From Prochlorococcus marinus str. SB (GTDB taxonomy: Bacteria > Cyanobacteriota > Cyanobacteriia > PCC-6307 > Cyanobiaceae), in NCBI RefSeq assembly GCF_000760115.1, contig NZ_JNAS01000002.1:310001-374000 (forward strand): a DNA stretch of 64,000 nucleotides, written 5' to 3'. The notes under the pieces are model-generated. The model searched no databases, was not told the DNA's origin, and was given only the letters and a program-made list of their open reading frames with translations. Of the stretch, positions 9,269-18,606 are shown piece after piece. The position numbers and the translations under genes are program-made. Every line of letters begins with the position of its first letter. Within the stretch, counting starts at the first letter, position 1.

Positions 9269-10138
9269 TTATTTATATCTTCCAATGGTAAACCTACCAA
9301 TACCTGAAAGATCTTTCACAATTTCTATTGATGTAAATTTATTTTTAATAAGTAGTTGTTTTACTTTTTCACTTTGATCAAAATGATTCTCTAAAATTAG
9401 CCAACCATTTTCTTTTAAGAATAATGGTGCTTTATTTATTATTTCCCTAATATGTTTTAAACCATCTTCTCCACCTAGTAAAGCGACTTTAGGTTCGAAA
9501 TTTTTAACTTCTTTGGGTAATTTTTCATAAGTATCAATAGGAATATATGGCGGGTTTGAAACAGCAAGGTCTAATTTTCCTTTAAAACTTTCAAGAGGTG
9601 ACCACCAATTTCCACAATAAAATTTCAAATTTGATTGTTTAGAAGAATTTATATAATTTTTAGTAGCTATTTCTAACGCTTCTTGATCTATATCAGTTGC
9701 TACTCCGTGACTAAATGGATAAGCCAATGCCAAAGCTATACTTATAGCGCCTGATCCAGTTCCCAGTTCAGCAAAAAATAATTTTTCTGACTTCTTTCGA
9801 AATATATTGAAGACAATATCAACTATGAGCTCTGTTTCTGGTCTTGGAATGAGTACTTTGTTTGTAACTTTTAATTTTAAGTCTCTCCAAAAAGTTATTC
9901 CACAAAGATATTGAATTGGGCAAGATCTTTGTAAATGATTATCCCAAACAGATTCTAAAAATTCTAATTTTTTTTTTAAATGTATGTTTCCTCTAGGATT
10001 TATACTTTTTAAGTTTAAATCACTAGTCGTTATACCGCCTATACAATCAAGTAAAACAGCAAAAGATGCTTGATCGCCTCCTTTAGAAAGTTGCTTTTTT
10101 TTCCAAAATAAAAATTCTTCTATAGAAATGCAAAGCAT
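9269..10138 (-). CDS. prmC: Peptide chain release factor N5-glutamine methyltransferase
   Basis: A class I methyltransferase of 289 residues with an N-terminal helical domain (about 1-85) that recognises release factors. The linker motif LIPRPETE is at 97-104, the SAM-binding loop ELGTGSG at 124-130, and the catalytic NPPY at 195-198. It methylates the glutamine of the GGQ motif in RF1/RF2, which raises termination efficiency. It is transcribed leftwards, ahead of the Sua5-like gene. The start ATG is at the extreme right; psbM ends 12 bases further right on the same strand. Confidence 0.95.
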   Translation of the reverse strand: MLCISIEEFLFWKKKQLSKGGDQASFAVLLDCIGGITTSDLNLKSINPRGNIHLKKKLEFLESVWDNHLQRSCPIQYLCGITFWRDLKLKVTNKVLIPRPETELIVDIVFNIFRKKSEKLFFAELGTGSGAISIALALAYPFSHGVATDIDQEALEIATKNYINSSKQSNLKFYCGNWWSPLESFKGKLDLAVSNPPYIPIDTYEKLPKEVKNFEPKVALLGGEDGLKHIREIINKAPLFLKENGWLILENHFDQSEKVKQLLIKNKFTSIEIVKDLSGIGRFTIGRYK

Positions 10139-10149
10139 TTATTAAAGCA

Positions 10150-10302
10150 TTAGCGTTTTGGCCCAAGCCTACCTTTACTAGAATCAGAGTAGAAACTTGA
10201 CTTTTCTCCATCTTGTGTAGAAATAAATAAACCTATTAGGAATATTGTTGGCACCCCTACAAATAAAAGACTAGCTACGAATCCAAAGTTAGTTGTTTCC
10301 AT
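10150..10302 (-). CDS. psbM: Photosystem II reaction centre protein M
   Basis: A 50-residue protein with a single membrane helix: METTNFGFVASLLFVGVPTI followed by FLIGLFISTQDGEKSSFYSD and a short basic tail ending GRLGPKR. The hydrophobic core and the FISTQ motif after the helix identify PsbM, which sits at the dimer interface of photosystem II. The tail is longer than in many cyanobacteria, where PsbM is about 35 residues, a feature I associate with Prochlorococcus and Synechococcus. It lies between prmC and the ferredoxin gene on the same strand. Confidence 0.95.
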   Translation of the reverse strand: METTNFGFVASLLFVGVPTIFLIGLFISTQDGEKSSFYSDSSKGRLGPKR

Positions 10303-10406
10303 TTAGTTAGAATTACTATATGTGGTATTAAGACTATAGACGTATAAATTGGAATAAAGTGGAAAAATAAACAATTTTTATAAACTGATTAACAGTCTTA
10401 AACAAT

Positions 10407-10769
10407 TTATCGAGGTAATTTTTTATTTTCACTAATTTTTTTTAGTTCTTCCAAATTTGAGGGAGGAGATTGGGGTTTTGTTAAAATTACGGCAGATGAT
10501 TTTATTAATGTTTGACATGCAAGGCGCCAATTTTCTGGTCTATTTTTGAGTTTTTCTTCTTCAACAGATGTAAGAGGGCTCAAAGAATTTTTATTTCCAC
10601 CTTCAACTGAAATAAAACAAGTACTGCATTGCCCCGCACCTCCACAATTACCCAATATGCCTTTTAACCCATAAAGCTGTAAATTCTCTTTCATTACAAG
10701 TTCCCTTAAATTTTCGCCCGGATTGCATTGGACCTCTAAATCCTCACGAATAAATCTGATAGTTGCCAT
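10407..10769 (-). CDS. Divergent 2Fe-2S ferredoxin
   Basis: The 120-residue protein has a beta-grasp ferredoxin fold with cluster cysteines at about 42, 48, 51 and 85 (GNCGGAGQCSTC then WRLACQ). The spacing C-x5-C-x2-C is that of adrenodoxin/ISC-type or specialised ferredoxins, not the C-x4-C-x2-C of photosynthetic PetF. A charged tail of about 20 residues (PPSNLEELKKISENKKLPR) follows the domain. It sits between psbM and the divergent psbB. Electron transfer is safe to infer; the partner is unknown. A link to photosystem II from position alone is inference. Confidence 0.85.
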   Translation of the reverse strand: MATIRFIREDLEVQCNPGENLRELVMKENLQLYGLKGILGNCGGAGQCSTCFISVEGGNKNSLSPLTSVEEEKLKNRPENWRLACQTLIKSSAVILTKPQSPPSNLEELKKISENKKLPR

Positions 10770-10991
10770 TTTTTTAGTTATTTTTCTTATTTTGGCGTTT
10801 TACTTTGAGAATTGTGACCAAAATATTAACAGTTTTTAGCTAAAAATTCCTTATAAACTCAGTCCTGCTTATTGATTTGCCTAATTTTTGCGAGAAAATA
10901 AATTTATTTACAAAAATCCCTCAAAGACTAAAAAACCCTTACTATCATGATGTTTAGCTGTTTATGCAGCATAGTTACTAGAAATTAACCG

Positions 10992-12515
10992 ATGGGATTG
11001 CCTTGGTATCGAGTTCACACAGTAGTTATTAATGACCCAGGTCGACTACTTGCTGTGCATCTTATGCATACTGCATTATTAGCCGGCTGGGCCGGTTCAA
11101 TGGCTCTTTATGAATTAGCCATTTTTGATCCTTCTGATGCTGTTCTCAATCCAATGTGGAGACAGGGGATGTACGTTATGCCTTTCATGGCAAGACTAGG
11201 TATCACAAGTAGTTGGAATGGATGGGATATTACGGGTGCTACTGGAGTTGATCCTGGATTCTGGAGTTTCGAAGGGGTTGCAGCAGCTCACATAGTTTTT
11301 AGTGGCCTATTAATGTTGGCCTCTATATGGCACTGGACCTACTGGGACTTAGATTTATGGGAAGATTCAAGAACTGGTGAACCTGCTCTTGATTTACCAA
11401 GAATTTTCGGGATTCACCTTCTTCTAGCAGGACTAACCTGTTTTGGTTTTGGAGCTTTTCATTGCGCAAATGTTGGGATTTGGGTTTCTGACCCTTATGG
11501 CTTAACTGGTCATGTAGAACCTGTGGCTCCTTCCTGGGGAGCAGAAGGATTTAATCCGTTTAACCCAGGAGGTATTGTAGCGAATCATATTGCGGCAGGA
11601 CTTATGGGTATTATTGGAGGTATTTTTCATATCACCAACAGACCTGGAGAAAGACTTTATAGAGCATTAAAACTTGGAAGTCTCGAAGGAGTTTTAGCTA
11701 GTGCTCTAGCTGCTGTATTATTCGTATCTTTCGTTGTATCCGGAACAATGTGGTACGGTTCAGCAACAACCCCTGTAGAGCTTTTTGGTCCTACCAGATA
11801 TCAATGGGACTCAGGCTACTTCAAAACTGAAATTAATAGAAGAGTACAAGCAGCTATTGATAATGGTGCCACTAAATCAGAGGCTTATGCATCAATCCCA
11901 GAAAAACTAGCCTTCTACGATTATGTTGGAAATAGTCCAGCTAAAGGAGGATTATTTAGAGTTGGAGCTCTTGTAAATGGTGATGGATTACCAACTGGTT
12001 GGCAAGGTCACATTGCATTCCAAGACAAAGAAGGTAACGAATTAGAAGTTAGAAGAATTCCTAATTTCTTTGAAAACTTCCCTGTCATCCTTGAAGACAA
12101 AGAAGGTAATGTAAGGGCAGATATTCCATTTAGAAGAGCTGAAGCAAAGTATTCATTTGAACAGACTGGTATCACAGCAACTATCTATGGTGGAGATCTC
12201 GATGGTCAAACATTTACAGATCCTGCAGTAGTTAAAAGATTAGCTAGAAAGGCTCAACTTGGCGAAGCGTTCAAGTTTGACAGAGAAACATATAAATCTG
12301 ATGGTGTATTCCGTAGTTCACCGAGAGCATGGTTTACATATGCACACTTATGTTTCGGATTACTATTCTTGTTTGGCCACTGGTGGCATGCTTCAAGAAC
12401 TCTTTACAGAAATTCCTTTGCTGGTATTGATGCTGAGATTGGAGACCAAGTTGAATTTGGTTTATTCAAGAAACTTGGTGACGAAACCACAAGAAGAATC
12501 CCAGGAAGGGTTTAA
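10992..12515 (+). CDS. psbB: Photosystem II CP47 chlorophyll-binding core antenna protein
   Basis: The 507 residues match the full CP47 length. The N-terminus [20 protein letters not shown], the [16 protein letters not shown] helix with its chlorophyll-ligating His, and the C-terminal [20 protein letters not shown] are highly conserved. Six membrane helices flank a large lumenal loop (about 255-445). CP47 passes excitation energy from the antenna to the D1/D2 reaction centre. It is followed after 23 bases by psbT. A 222-base gap separates it from the divergent ferredoxin gene and must hold its promoter. Confidence 0.99.
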   Translation: MGLPWYRVHTVVINDPGRLLAVHLMHTALLAGWAGSMALYELAIFDPSDAVLNPMWRQGMYVMPFMARLGITSSWNGWDITGATGVDPGFWSFEGVAAAHIVFSGLLMLASIWHWTYWDLDLWEDSRTGEPALDLPRIFGIHLLLAGLTCFGFGAFHCANVGIWVSDPYGLTGHVEPVAPSWGAEGFNPFNPGGIVANHIAAGLMGIIGGIFHITNRPGERLYRALKLGSLEGVLASALAAVLFVSFVVSGTMWYGSATTPVELFGPTRYQWDSGYFKTEINRRVQAAIDNGATKSEAYASIPEKLAFYDYVGNSPAKGGLFRVGALVNGDGLPTGWQGHIAFQDKEGNELEVRRIPNFFENFPVILEDKEGNVRADIPFRRAEAKYSFEQTGITATIYGGDLDGQTFTDPAVVKRLARKAQLGEAFKFDRETYKSDGVFRSSPRAWFTYAHLCFGLLFLFGHWWHASRTLYRNSFAGIDAEIGDQVEFGLFKKLGDETTRRIPGRV

Positions 12516-12538
12516 ACTAAACTTATTTACTTAATCTT

Positions 12539-12637
12539 ATGGAAGCTTTTGCTTACGTTCTAATTCTAACTCTCGCAGTTGTTACCCTATTCTTTGCTGT
12601 CGCCTTTAGAGACCCACCTAAATTCGATAGAAAATGA
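12539..12637 (+). CDS. psbT: Photosystem II reaction centre protein T
   Basis: The frame from ATG 12539 encodes 32 residues: [20 protein letters not shown] then [12 protein letters not shown]. One membrane helix with the RDPP tail identifies PsbT, which lies near the PsbM dimer interface and supports repair of photodamaged photosystem II. It directly follows psbB, as in nearly all cyanobacteria and plastids, and a strong terminator begins 9 bases after its stop. Confidence 0.97.
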   Translation: MEAFAYVLILTLAVVTLFFAVAFRDPPKFDRK

Positions 12638-12646
12638 ACTCAGAAA

Positions 12647-12670
12647 AAAACCTCTTTAACAAGAGGTTTT
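12647..12670 (+). terminator. Rho-independent terminator of psbB-psbT
   Basis: AAAACCTCTT (12647-12656) and AAGAGGTTTT (12661-12670) form a perfect 10-bp stem around TAAC, followed by a run of T to 12675. It closes the psbB-psbT unit just downstream of the psbT stop. Confidence 0.9.
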
Positions 12671-12735
12671 TTTTTACTTTCCATAATTAAAGTATTACTC
12701 TACTATTAGAGTTAAAGTGCAACTTATTTCACCAC

Positions 12736-13215
12736 ATGCAGTGTCCAACCTGTCAAAACACAGATAGCAGAGTTTTGGAATCAAGATCTGCTGATACTGG
12801 TAAAAGTGTTCGAAGAAGAAGAGAGTGCTTAAATTGCAGCTTTAGATTTACAACTTATGAAAGAGTGGAATCAATGCCAGTTTCAGTTGTAAAGAAAGAC
12901 GGTAGTAGAGAACTTTTTGATAAACAAAAATTATTCACTGGAATTTCAAGAGCTTGTGAAAAGACTAATTTCAGTAGTGAAGCAATTATTAATTTCGTAG
13001 ATGGAATTGAATCACAAATAGTACAAGACTCCAATAAAGATATTAAATCTTCACAAATAGGAGAATTAATACTTAAAAATCTAAGGAAAGAAAACGAAGT
13101 CGCTTACATAAGGTACGCCTCGGTTTACAGAAAATTTAATGGAGTAAAAGATTTTATTTCTACTCTTGAATCTCTAAAAGGAAGTTCAAAAAACCAATTA
13201 GCATCAATTTCATAA
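12736..13215 (+). CDS. nrdR: Transcriptional repressor NrdR
   Basis: The 159-residue protein has an N-terminal zinc ribbon with Cys3, Cys6, Cys31 and Cys34 (MQCPTC and CLNC), the basic RRRRE segment and an ATP-cone domain (about 49-139; [16 protein letters not shown]). NrdR senses ATP/dATP and represses ribonucleotide reductase genes through NrdR boxes. Length and domains are standard. It is followed by rpsA 108 bases later. No NrdR box pair was noticed inside this window. Confidence 0.96.
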   Translation: MQCPTCQNTDSRVLESRSADTGKSVRRRRECLNCSFRFTTYERVESMPVSVVKKDGSRELFDKQKLFTGISRACEKTNFSSEAIINFVDGIESQIVQDSNKDIKSSQIGELILKNLRKENEVAYIRYASVYRKFNGVKDFISTLESLKGSSKNQLASIS

Positions 13216-13251
13216 AATTCAGCATCTTAAAGTGTAGAATACATATCACAA

Positions 13252-13309
13252 ATGTTTTTGCTATTGGTTTGCAGGCTAGTAGCATTCCTTTCTAACTACC
13301 TCAGGTAGT
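13252..13309 (+). promoter_or_regulatory. Leader of the S1 gene: 18-codon frame and overlapping hairpin
   Basis: An ATG at 13252 opens an 18-residue frame (MFLLLVCRLVAFLSNYLR) that stops at TAG 13306-13308. The stop lies in the right arm of a perfect hairpin ACTACC-TCA-GGTAGT (13295-13309), 15 bases before the S1 start. The arrangement could affect S1 translation, for example by autoregulation, but could also be chance in an AT-rich leader. Confidence 0.3.
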
Positions 13310-13323
13310 CTGCGATATAACAA

Positions 13324-14415
13324 ATGAACGAAAATTCTTCCCAAACCATTAAAGAACTTTCTGAGGATCAAGAAATTAAAAATTCGTCTGAGTTAGATAA
13401 TGATTCAGCATCTCAAAATGAGGAAGATTTATCATTTGAGAAGAACGATATACCTTCAGCAGATTCTTCCTCTAGCAGAACAAATGCAGATTTTGACAAC
13501 GCAGGATTCACACAAGAAGAATTCGCATCACTTTTGGGTAAGTATGACTATAATTTTAAACCTGGCGATCTAGTTAAAGGTACCGTTTTTGCTCTAGAGC
13601 CCAAAGGGGCAATGATAGATATAGGGGCAAAAACAGCTGCTTTTATGCCAGTTCAGGAGGTTTCAATAAATAGAGTTGAAGGACTTAATGATGTTTTACA
13701 ACCTTCAGAAAGTAGAGAATTTTTCATAATGAGTGAGGAAAATGAAGATGGCCAATTAGCACTCTCCATTAGAAGAATTGAATATCAGAGAGCATGGGAA
13801 AGAGTTAGACAACTTCAAAAAGAAGATGCAACTATATATTCAGAAGTTTTTGCAACAAATAGAGGCGGAGCTCTTGTTAGGGTAGAAGGCTTGAGAGGTT
13901 TTATCCCGGGCTCTCATATAAGTGCTCGAAAAATTAAAGATGACTTAGAAGGTGAATATTTACCTTTAAAATTTCTTGAAGTTGATGAAGAGAGAAATAG
14001 ATTAGTACTAAGTCATAGAAGAGCTTTGGTTGAGAAAAAAATGAACAGACTTGAGGTAGGTGAAGTTGTTGTTGGTTCTGTAAAAGGTATTAAACCTTAT
14101 GGAGCCTTTATTGATATTGGTGGTGTAAGTGGTCTACTGCACATTTCTGAAATTAGTCATGAACATATTGAGACTCCTCATAATGTTTTAAATGTGAGTG
14201 ACCAAATGAAAGTCATGATAATTGACCTTGATTCAGAAAGAGGGCGAATTTCATTATCTACTAAAGCACTTGAACCTGAACCAGGAGATATGCTAACTGA
14301 CCCTCAAAAAGTTTTTAGTAAAGCTGAAGAAATGGCTGCGAAATATAAACAAATGTTATTTGAACAAACTGACGAAAACGAAGAGATCCCAACAGCTTCA
14401 ACTGAAACAGTATAA
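13324..14415 (+). CDS. rpsA: 30S ribosomal protein S1
   Basis: A 363-residue S1 of cyanobacterial type with three S1 RNA-binding domains: about 80-150 (GDLVKGTVFALEPKGAMIDIG), 165-232 (RGGALVRVEGLRGFIPGSHI) and 245-320 (GEVVVGSVKGIKPYGAFIDIG, with GLLHISEISHEHI). The first 70 residues are acidic and Ser/Asn-rich. It binds mRNA and helps initiation on the ribosome. E. coli S1 has six domains; three is normal for cyanobacteria and plastids. It is not in an obvious operon; metK follows 138 bases later. Confidence 0.95.
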   Translation: MNENSSQTIKELSEDQEIKNSSELDNDSASQNEEDLSFEKNDIPSADSSSSRTNADFDNAGFTQEEFASLLGKYDYNFKPGDLVKGTVFALEPKGAMIDIGAKTAAFMPVQEVSINRVEGLNDVLQPSESREFFIMSEENEDGQLALSIRRIEYQRAWERVRQLQKEDATIYSEVFATNRGGALVRVEGLRGFIPGSHISARKIKDDLEGEYLPLKFLEVDEERNRLVLSHRRALVEKKMNRLEVGEVVVGSVKGIKPYGAFIDIGGVSGLLHISEISHEHIETPHNVLNVSDQMKVMIIDLDSERGRISLSTKALEPEPGDMLTDPQKVFSKAEEMAAKYKQMLFEQTDENEEIPTASTETV

Positions 14416-14553
14416 TTTCACTTATTTATTATGTTCATGAAGTCTAGGAACTTAAGCCTAATAATCCCTACACAAGTATTTTTTAATTTACAATAATTGA
14501 TTTATAACAATAATTTAATTTAGGATTATGCCTAATTCCAAAATTATTTGTTA

Positions 14554-15795
14554 ATGAGTGATTTCATTTTCACTTCAGAATCAGTAACTGAAGGTCATCC
14601 TGACAAAATATGTGATCAAATTAGTGACGCTGTTTTAGATGCTTTATTAACAGAAGATCCAGAAAGCAGAGTTGCATGCGAAACTGTTGTTAATACAGGT
14701 CTTTGTTTACTTACTGGAGAAATAACTTCAAAAGCAAAAGTCGATTATATAAAACTTGTTAGAAATGTAATTAAAGAAATTGGATATGAAGGCTATAGGG
14801 CAGGGGGGTTTGACGCAAATAGTTGTGCGGTTTTAGTAGCACTTGACGAGCAATCACCAGATATTTCTCAAGGCGTAAACGAAGCAGATGATGTTAACGA
14901 TGATTTGGAAGATAATACCGGAGCTGGCGACCAAGGCATAATGTTCGGCTATGCATGCGATGAGACACCTGAATTAATGCCCTTACCGATTAGCTTGGCT
15001 CATAGATTAGCCATTCAACTTGCTAAGGTAAGGCATGAAAACGTACTTAATTATCTACTCCCTGATGGTAAAACTCAAGTAAGCATTGATTACGAAAAAG
15101 GTTTACCAGTCTCTATTAATACAATCTTAATTTCAACTCAACATAATCCTGAGATAGATGGCCTAACAAATGAAGAAGAAATTCGTCAAAAAATAAAAGA
15201 AGATTTATGGAAGCATGTTGTAATTCCTGCTACTCAAGATTTAGAAATCAAACCAAACATTATCAAAACAAGATTTCTAGTGAATCCCACGGGCAAATTT
15301 GTCGTAGGGGGGCCTCAAGGAGATGCCGGACTTACTGGAAGAAAAATTATTGTAGATACTTATGGGGGTTACGCAAGACATGGAGGAGGGGCATTTTCGG
15401 GCAAAGATCCAACAAAAGTGGACAGATCAGCTGCTTATGCAGCACGTTATGTAGCTAAAAGTATAGTTAAGGCAAAATTAGCAAAAAAGGCAGAAGTACA
15501 ATTAAGTTATGCGATTGGAGTTGCAAAACCGATTTCGATTCTTGTTGAAACTTTTGATACCGGCGTTATTTCACAAGCTAATTTGACGGAGCTTATTAAA
15601 AAGTACTTTGATTTAAGACCTGCAGCAATTATAAAAGAATTTGACCTAAGAAATCTACCCAAAAAAAGGGGTGGTAAATTTTTCAGAAAGACTGCATCCT
15701 ATGGACATTTTGGCAGAAGAGATCTTGATCTTCCTTGGGAAAAGGTAGAAGAAAAAGCAGCCCAATTAGCGGAGGCTTCCAAAGTATTTTTATAA
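14554..15795 (+). CDS. metK: S-adenosylmethionine synthase
   Basis: The protein makes SAM from methionine and [42 protein letters not shown] (adenine-binding hexapeptide motif) and [20 protein letters not shown] (P-loop-like) are diagnostic. I start it at ATG 14554 (413 residues); a TTG two codons upstream is also in frame. The tail [20 protein letters not shown] is cyanobacterial. The 138-base leader has a weak inverted repeat (14461-14467 with 14523-14529) but no SAM riboswitch that I can recognise. Confidence 0.98.
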   Translation: MSDFIFTSESVTEGHPDKICDQISDAVLDALLTEDPESRVACETVVNTGLCLLTGEITSKAKVDYIKLVRNVIKEIGYEGYRAGGFDANSCAVLVALDEQSPDISQGVNEADDVNDDLEDNTGAGDQGIMFGYACDETPELMPLPISLAHRLAIQLAKVRHENVLNYLLPDGKTQVSIDYEKGLPVSINTILISTQHNPEIDGLTNEEEIRQKIKEDLWKHVVIPATQDLEIKPNIIKTRFLVNPTGKFVVGGPQGDAGLTGRKIIVDTYGGYARHGGGAFSGKDPTKVDRSAAYAARYVAKSIVKAKLAKKAEVQLSYAIGVAKPISILVETFDTGVISQANLTELIKKYFDLRPAAIIKEFDLRNLPKKRGGKFFRKTASYGHFGRRDLDLPWEKVEEKAAQLAEASKVFL

Positions 15796-15807
15796 AATAT
15801 TTATTCT

Positions 15808-17037
15808 ATGCCTGATAATTTTTATGGAGGATTAGATTTTGGAACAAGTGGTGTAAGAATATCAATAATTAATCTTCAAAAAAAATTAGTATATTCAAAT
15901 TCAGTCCCTTATTCATGCCACTTTAAAAATCCAAATTCTTGGATTAATTCTTGTGAAAATCTTTTAGTTAGCTTACCTATCCAGGTAAAAATTAATCTTA
16001 ATAAATTGGCTATCTCAGGCACCTCAGGGACTTTACTACCATCCAATTTACAAGGAGAACCTATAGGAGAAGCAATACCTTATGACCAAGCATGTACTGA
16101 ACATAATATCCTTCTTGAATCCTTAGCTTCTGGAGAAGATCATCTGCAAACGCCATACAGTAGTCTTGCTAAAGCATTAAAACTGATAAATAAATATGGG
16201 ACAAATATACTTCTACGTCACCAATCTGATTGGATCACTGGTTGGTTTTTAAAAGATTGGACTCATGGAGAAGAAGGCAATAATCTAAAACTTGGTTGGG
16301 ATCTAGAAAAAGAATCATGGCCAAAAAGTTATCTCAATACTTCATGGCAAAAATGTCTACCTCAAATAATAAAAAGTGGGAAAATTATTGGAAAAGTGAA
16401 TTTTGATTTAGCAGAAAGATTTAACTTGAATAAGAAATTAATATTAATTTCAGGCACCACTGACTCTAATGCAAGTGTAATAGCTGCAGGTTTAGGTAAA
16501 GAAGATGGTCTCACAGTTTTAGGAACAACTCTTGTAGTTAAGAAAATTATTGATAAACCTATAAAAAAACAAGGTGTTACAAACCATAGGGTAGATGGCC
16601 ATTGGATATGCGGAGGAGCATCAAACGCAGGATGCGGTATCTTGTCGCAGTTATTCTCTGATTCAGAAATAAAGGAGCTCAGTCGACAAATTAATCCATC
16701 TAAAAATACTTCTTTAAATCTTTTACCTCTTAATAGTAAAGGAGAGAGATTTCCTGTTAATAATTCTAATTTAGAGCCGATACTTTATCCAAGGCCAGTA
16801 AGCGACTCACTCTATTTACATGCATTATTCGAGGGGCTAGCCAAGATCGAATTGAAAGGATGGGAAAAACTAGGCGAACTAACAGGTTCTCTTCCAAAAA
16901 AAATTATTACTATTGGTGGAGGTTCAAAAAACCCACAATGGAGAAAAATAAGAGAAAAAATTATCAATATACCAATAGTTTCCTGTAAAAAAACTACTTC
17001 ATTTGGCACTGCCTTATTAGCGATTAATGCAAAATAA
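15808..17037 (+). CDS. FGGY-family carbohydrate kinase (ribulokinase/xylulokinase-like)
   Basis: The protein of 409 residues has the N-terminal phosphate-binding FYGGLDFGTSGVRISI, the substrate-domain ISGTSGTLL, the SGTTDSNASVIAAGLG loop and the C-terminal ATP site TIGGGSKNPQWRKI with GTALLA at the end. It is short for a xylulokinase (about 480-500) but close to the cyanobacterial/plant D-ribulose kinase group. It would phosphorylate a free pentulose. It starts 12 bases after metK, so the two may be co-transcribed. Exact sugar specificity is unknown. Confidence 0.88.
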   Translation: MPDNFYGGLDFGTSGVRISIINLQKKLVYSNSVPYSCHFKNPNSWINSCENLLVSLPIQVKINLNKLAISGTSGTLLPSNLQGEPIGEAIPYDQACTEHNILLESLASGEDHLQTPYSSLAKALKLINKYGTNILLRHQSDWITGWFLKDWTHGEEGNNLKLGWDLEKESWPKSYLNTSWQKCLPQIIKSGKIIGKVNFDLAERFNLNKKLILISGTTDSNASVIAAGLGKEDGLTVLGTTLVVKKIIDKPIKKQGVTNHRVDGHWICGGASNAGCGILSQLFSDSEIKELSRQINPSKNTSLNLLPLNSKGERFPVNNSNLEPILYPRPVSDSLYLHALFEGLAKIELKGWEKLGELTGSLPKKIITIGGGSKNPQWRKIREKIINIPIVSCKKTTSFGTALLAINAK

Positions 17038-17128
17038 TAGTTTTTTGGAATATTTGATGAAGATATAAAATTTTTAATGAAAAGGGTTTCACAAACTACA
17101 CATCGTAATTTAGAGTATATAGGTTAGA

Positions 17129-17201
17129 GCCGGGATAGCTCAGTTGGTAGAGCAGGCGACTGAAAATCGCCGTGTCCCCAGTTCAAATCTGGGTCCTGGC
17201 A
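17129..17201 (+). tRNA. trnF: tRNA-Phe (anticodon GAA)
   Basis: A standard 73-base cloverleaf: acceptor GCCGGGA (17129-17135) pairs with TCCTGGC (17194-17200) with one G-T pair; the D stem is GCTC/GAGC. The anticodon stem GGCGA/TCGCC encloses CTGAAAA, with GAA at 17162-17164. The T arm is CCCAG-TTCAAAT-CTGGG. Discriminator A is at 17201; the CC that follows may begin an encoded CCA-like end but is not complete. Confidence 0.97.
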
Positions 17202-17206
17202 CCTTT

Positions 17207-17229
17207 AAACCCTGCTCTTGACAGGGTTT
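17207..17229 (+). terminator. Terminator hairpin after tRNA-Phe
   Basis: AAACCCTG (17207-17214) and CAGGGTTT (17222-17229) form an 8-bp stem around a 7-base loop, followed by a short T-rich tract (tttatactttt). It probably ends the tRNA-Phe transcript. In the other direction it could also serve the convergent minus-strand gene at 17289. Confidence 0.75.
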
Positions 17230-17288
17230 TATACTTTTAAATCATTGAGAACTCTTTATTTTTTCAAATTTTTTATAACTTAAAATTT

Positions 17289-17708
17289 TTAGTTTTCGAC
17301 TCTGCAGACTTGACCAATAACACCCAAAATCAGGGTATCTCCATTTGGATCTTGCCAATTAGCTAAATCATTGAAATTACTATTTGCTTCATCTATTGAG
17401 ACATCAACATCTCTAAATGATTTTTCAAAACAATTTATATCCATTGTATAAAGAATATCCTTAGTAATTTCACTTTTTGTTTTGGGAATAAATTTACTCA
17501 ATACTCTTACAGAACCATCCTCATTCCTTTTTATACTTTTCCTATCCCATAACTGCTCTCCGTATTCACTTTTAGGGACTCCAACCCATTCATGAGGCAA
17601 AGCTTCTGATTTTTTTATTGAAATACAAAAGAAAACAATAAACGAAAGGACTAAATTAAATATATTCCTAAAAAATATTGAATTAACTTTATTTTTAGAA
17701 TTAATCAT
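17289..17708 (-). CDS. Secreted hypothetical protein
   Basis: I place the start at the Met beginning MINSKNKVNSIFF (139 residues). The frame extends upstream to 17810, but the extra 34 residues would put the signal sequence internally. An N-terminal hydrophobic stretch (NLVLSFIVFFCISI) followed by KKSEALPHEW looks like a signal peptide cut after SEA. The mature part starts WVGVPKSEYGEQLWDRKSIK and RVLSKFIPKTKSE, similar in flavour to small periplasmic surface-adhesin/CNP1-like proteins with a conserved Cys pair (NCFEKSF and GQVCRVE). No function can be assigned. Confidence 0.7.
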   Translation of the reverse strand: MINSKNKVNSIFFRNIFNLVLSFIVFFCISIKKSEALPHEWVGVPKSEYGEQLWDRKSIKRNEDGSVRVLSKFIPKTKSEITKDILYTMDINCFEKSFRDVDVSIDEANSNFNDLANWQDPNGDTLILGVIGQVCRVEN

Positions 17709-17854
17709 GATTACTTTTGGAATACAAATATTTTTTATTAGTAGTAAATATAAGATTAAAAATTTGTAAGAATTTTTATTGATTAGTATTTCTATTATAG
17801 ATAGAATCAAATATTAAATTAAGAATTTACTTCCAATAAATTTATTAGAAAATA

Positions 17855-18490
17855 ATGAATAAAATACAGAAATTTCTCTCAGTAGTTTTTTTTATAGCAG
17901 TATTTGTAGTATTGATTTATTTAATCCAAAATTATGGGATTGAACCTCTAAGAAACAAAATAGAAAGTATGGGGATTTGGGCTCCTTTTGGAATATTCAT
18001 ACTCAGAGGAGTAAGTATTATTTTACCAGCCCTTCCAAGTTCAGCTTATTCTCTGCTAGCAGGTTCATTACTAGGATTTCAAAAAGGTTACATGACAATA
18101 ATCTTTTCTGATATCGTTTTTTGCCAAGCTGCTTTCTTTATCGCAAGAAATTATGGTCGGGTTCCTGTTCGTAATTTAGTAGGCCCAAAAGCAATGCAAA
18201 AGATTGAAAGTTTTAATCAAAACCAGCTAGAAGAGAATTTCTTTCTTATGACAGGTCTACTAATGACTGGCCTTTTTGATTTTCTAAGCTACGCAATTGG
18301 TATTGGAGGAACTCGCTGGAAAATATTTACTCCTGCATTATTAATAAGTCTTCTAATCAGTGACTCTATACTAGTAGCAGTTGGAGCTGGAGTAAGCCAA
18401 GGAGCAGGATTATTTCTAGGAATTGCTTTATTGGGAATGTTTGCTTTAGCGACTATTTCAGGATTGGCAAAAAATAAAATGCCTAAATAA
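17855..18490 (+). CDS. TVP38/TMEM64 (SNARE-associated, DedA-like) membrane protein
   Basis: A 211-residue membrane protein with about five hydrophobic segments. The central family pattern is visible: GIFILRGVSIILPALPSSAYSLLAGSLLGF, then a cytoplasmic basic loop (ARNYGRVPVRNLVGPKAMQKIE) and FLMTGLLMTGLFDFLSYAIGIGGTRW. DedA/TVP38 proteins include lipid scramblases or transporters that need proton motive force; the role here is unknown. The start ATG 17855 gives an N-terminal membrane helix. It is divergent from the secreted protein at 17289. Confidence 0.85.
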   Translation: MNKIQKFLSVVFFIAVFVVLIYLIQNYGIEPLRNKIESMGIWAPFGIFILRGVSIILPALPSSAYSLLAGSLLGFQKGYMTIIFSDIVFCQAAFFIARNYGRVPVRNLVGPKAMQKIESFNQNQLEENFFLMTGLLMTGLFDFLSYAIGIGGTRWKIFTPALLISLLISDSILVAVGAGVSQGAGLFLGIALLGMFALATISGLAKNKMPK

Positions 18491-18606
18491 CAAAACAGTT
18501 TATAATTCTGTAATCAAAGATGAAAGATATGACATTTTTGCAAACAATAACTATATAAATAATGATTCATGCAAGAATAGATATCGATTAATTTTATAGT
18601 TATTAG

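Noticed and set aside
14416-14553. Possible SAM riboswitch before metK
   Set aside because: Only a weak 7-base inverted repeat is seen (14461-14467 with 14523-14529); no known SAM-riboswitch core was recognised.
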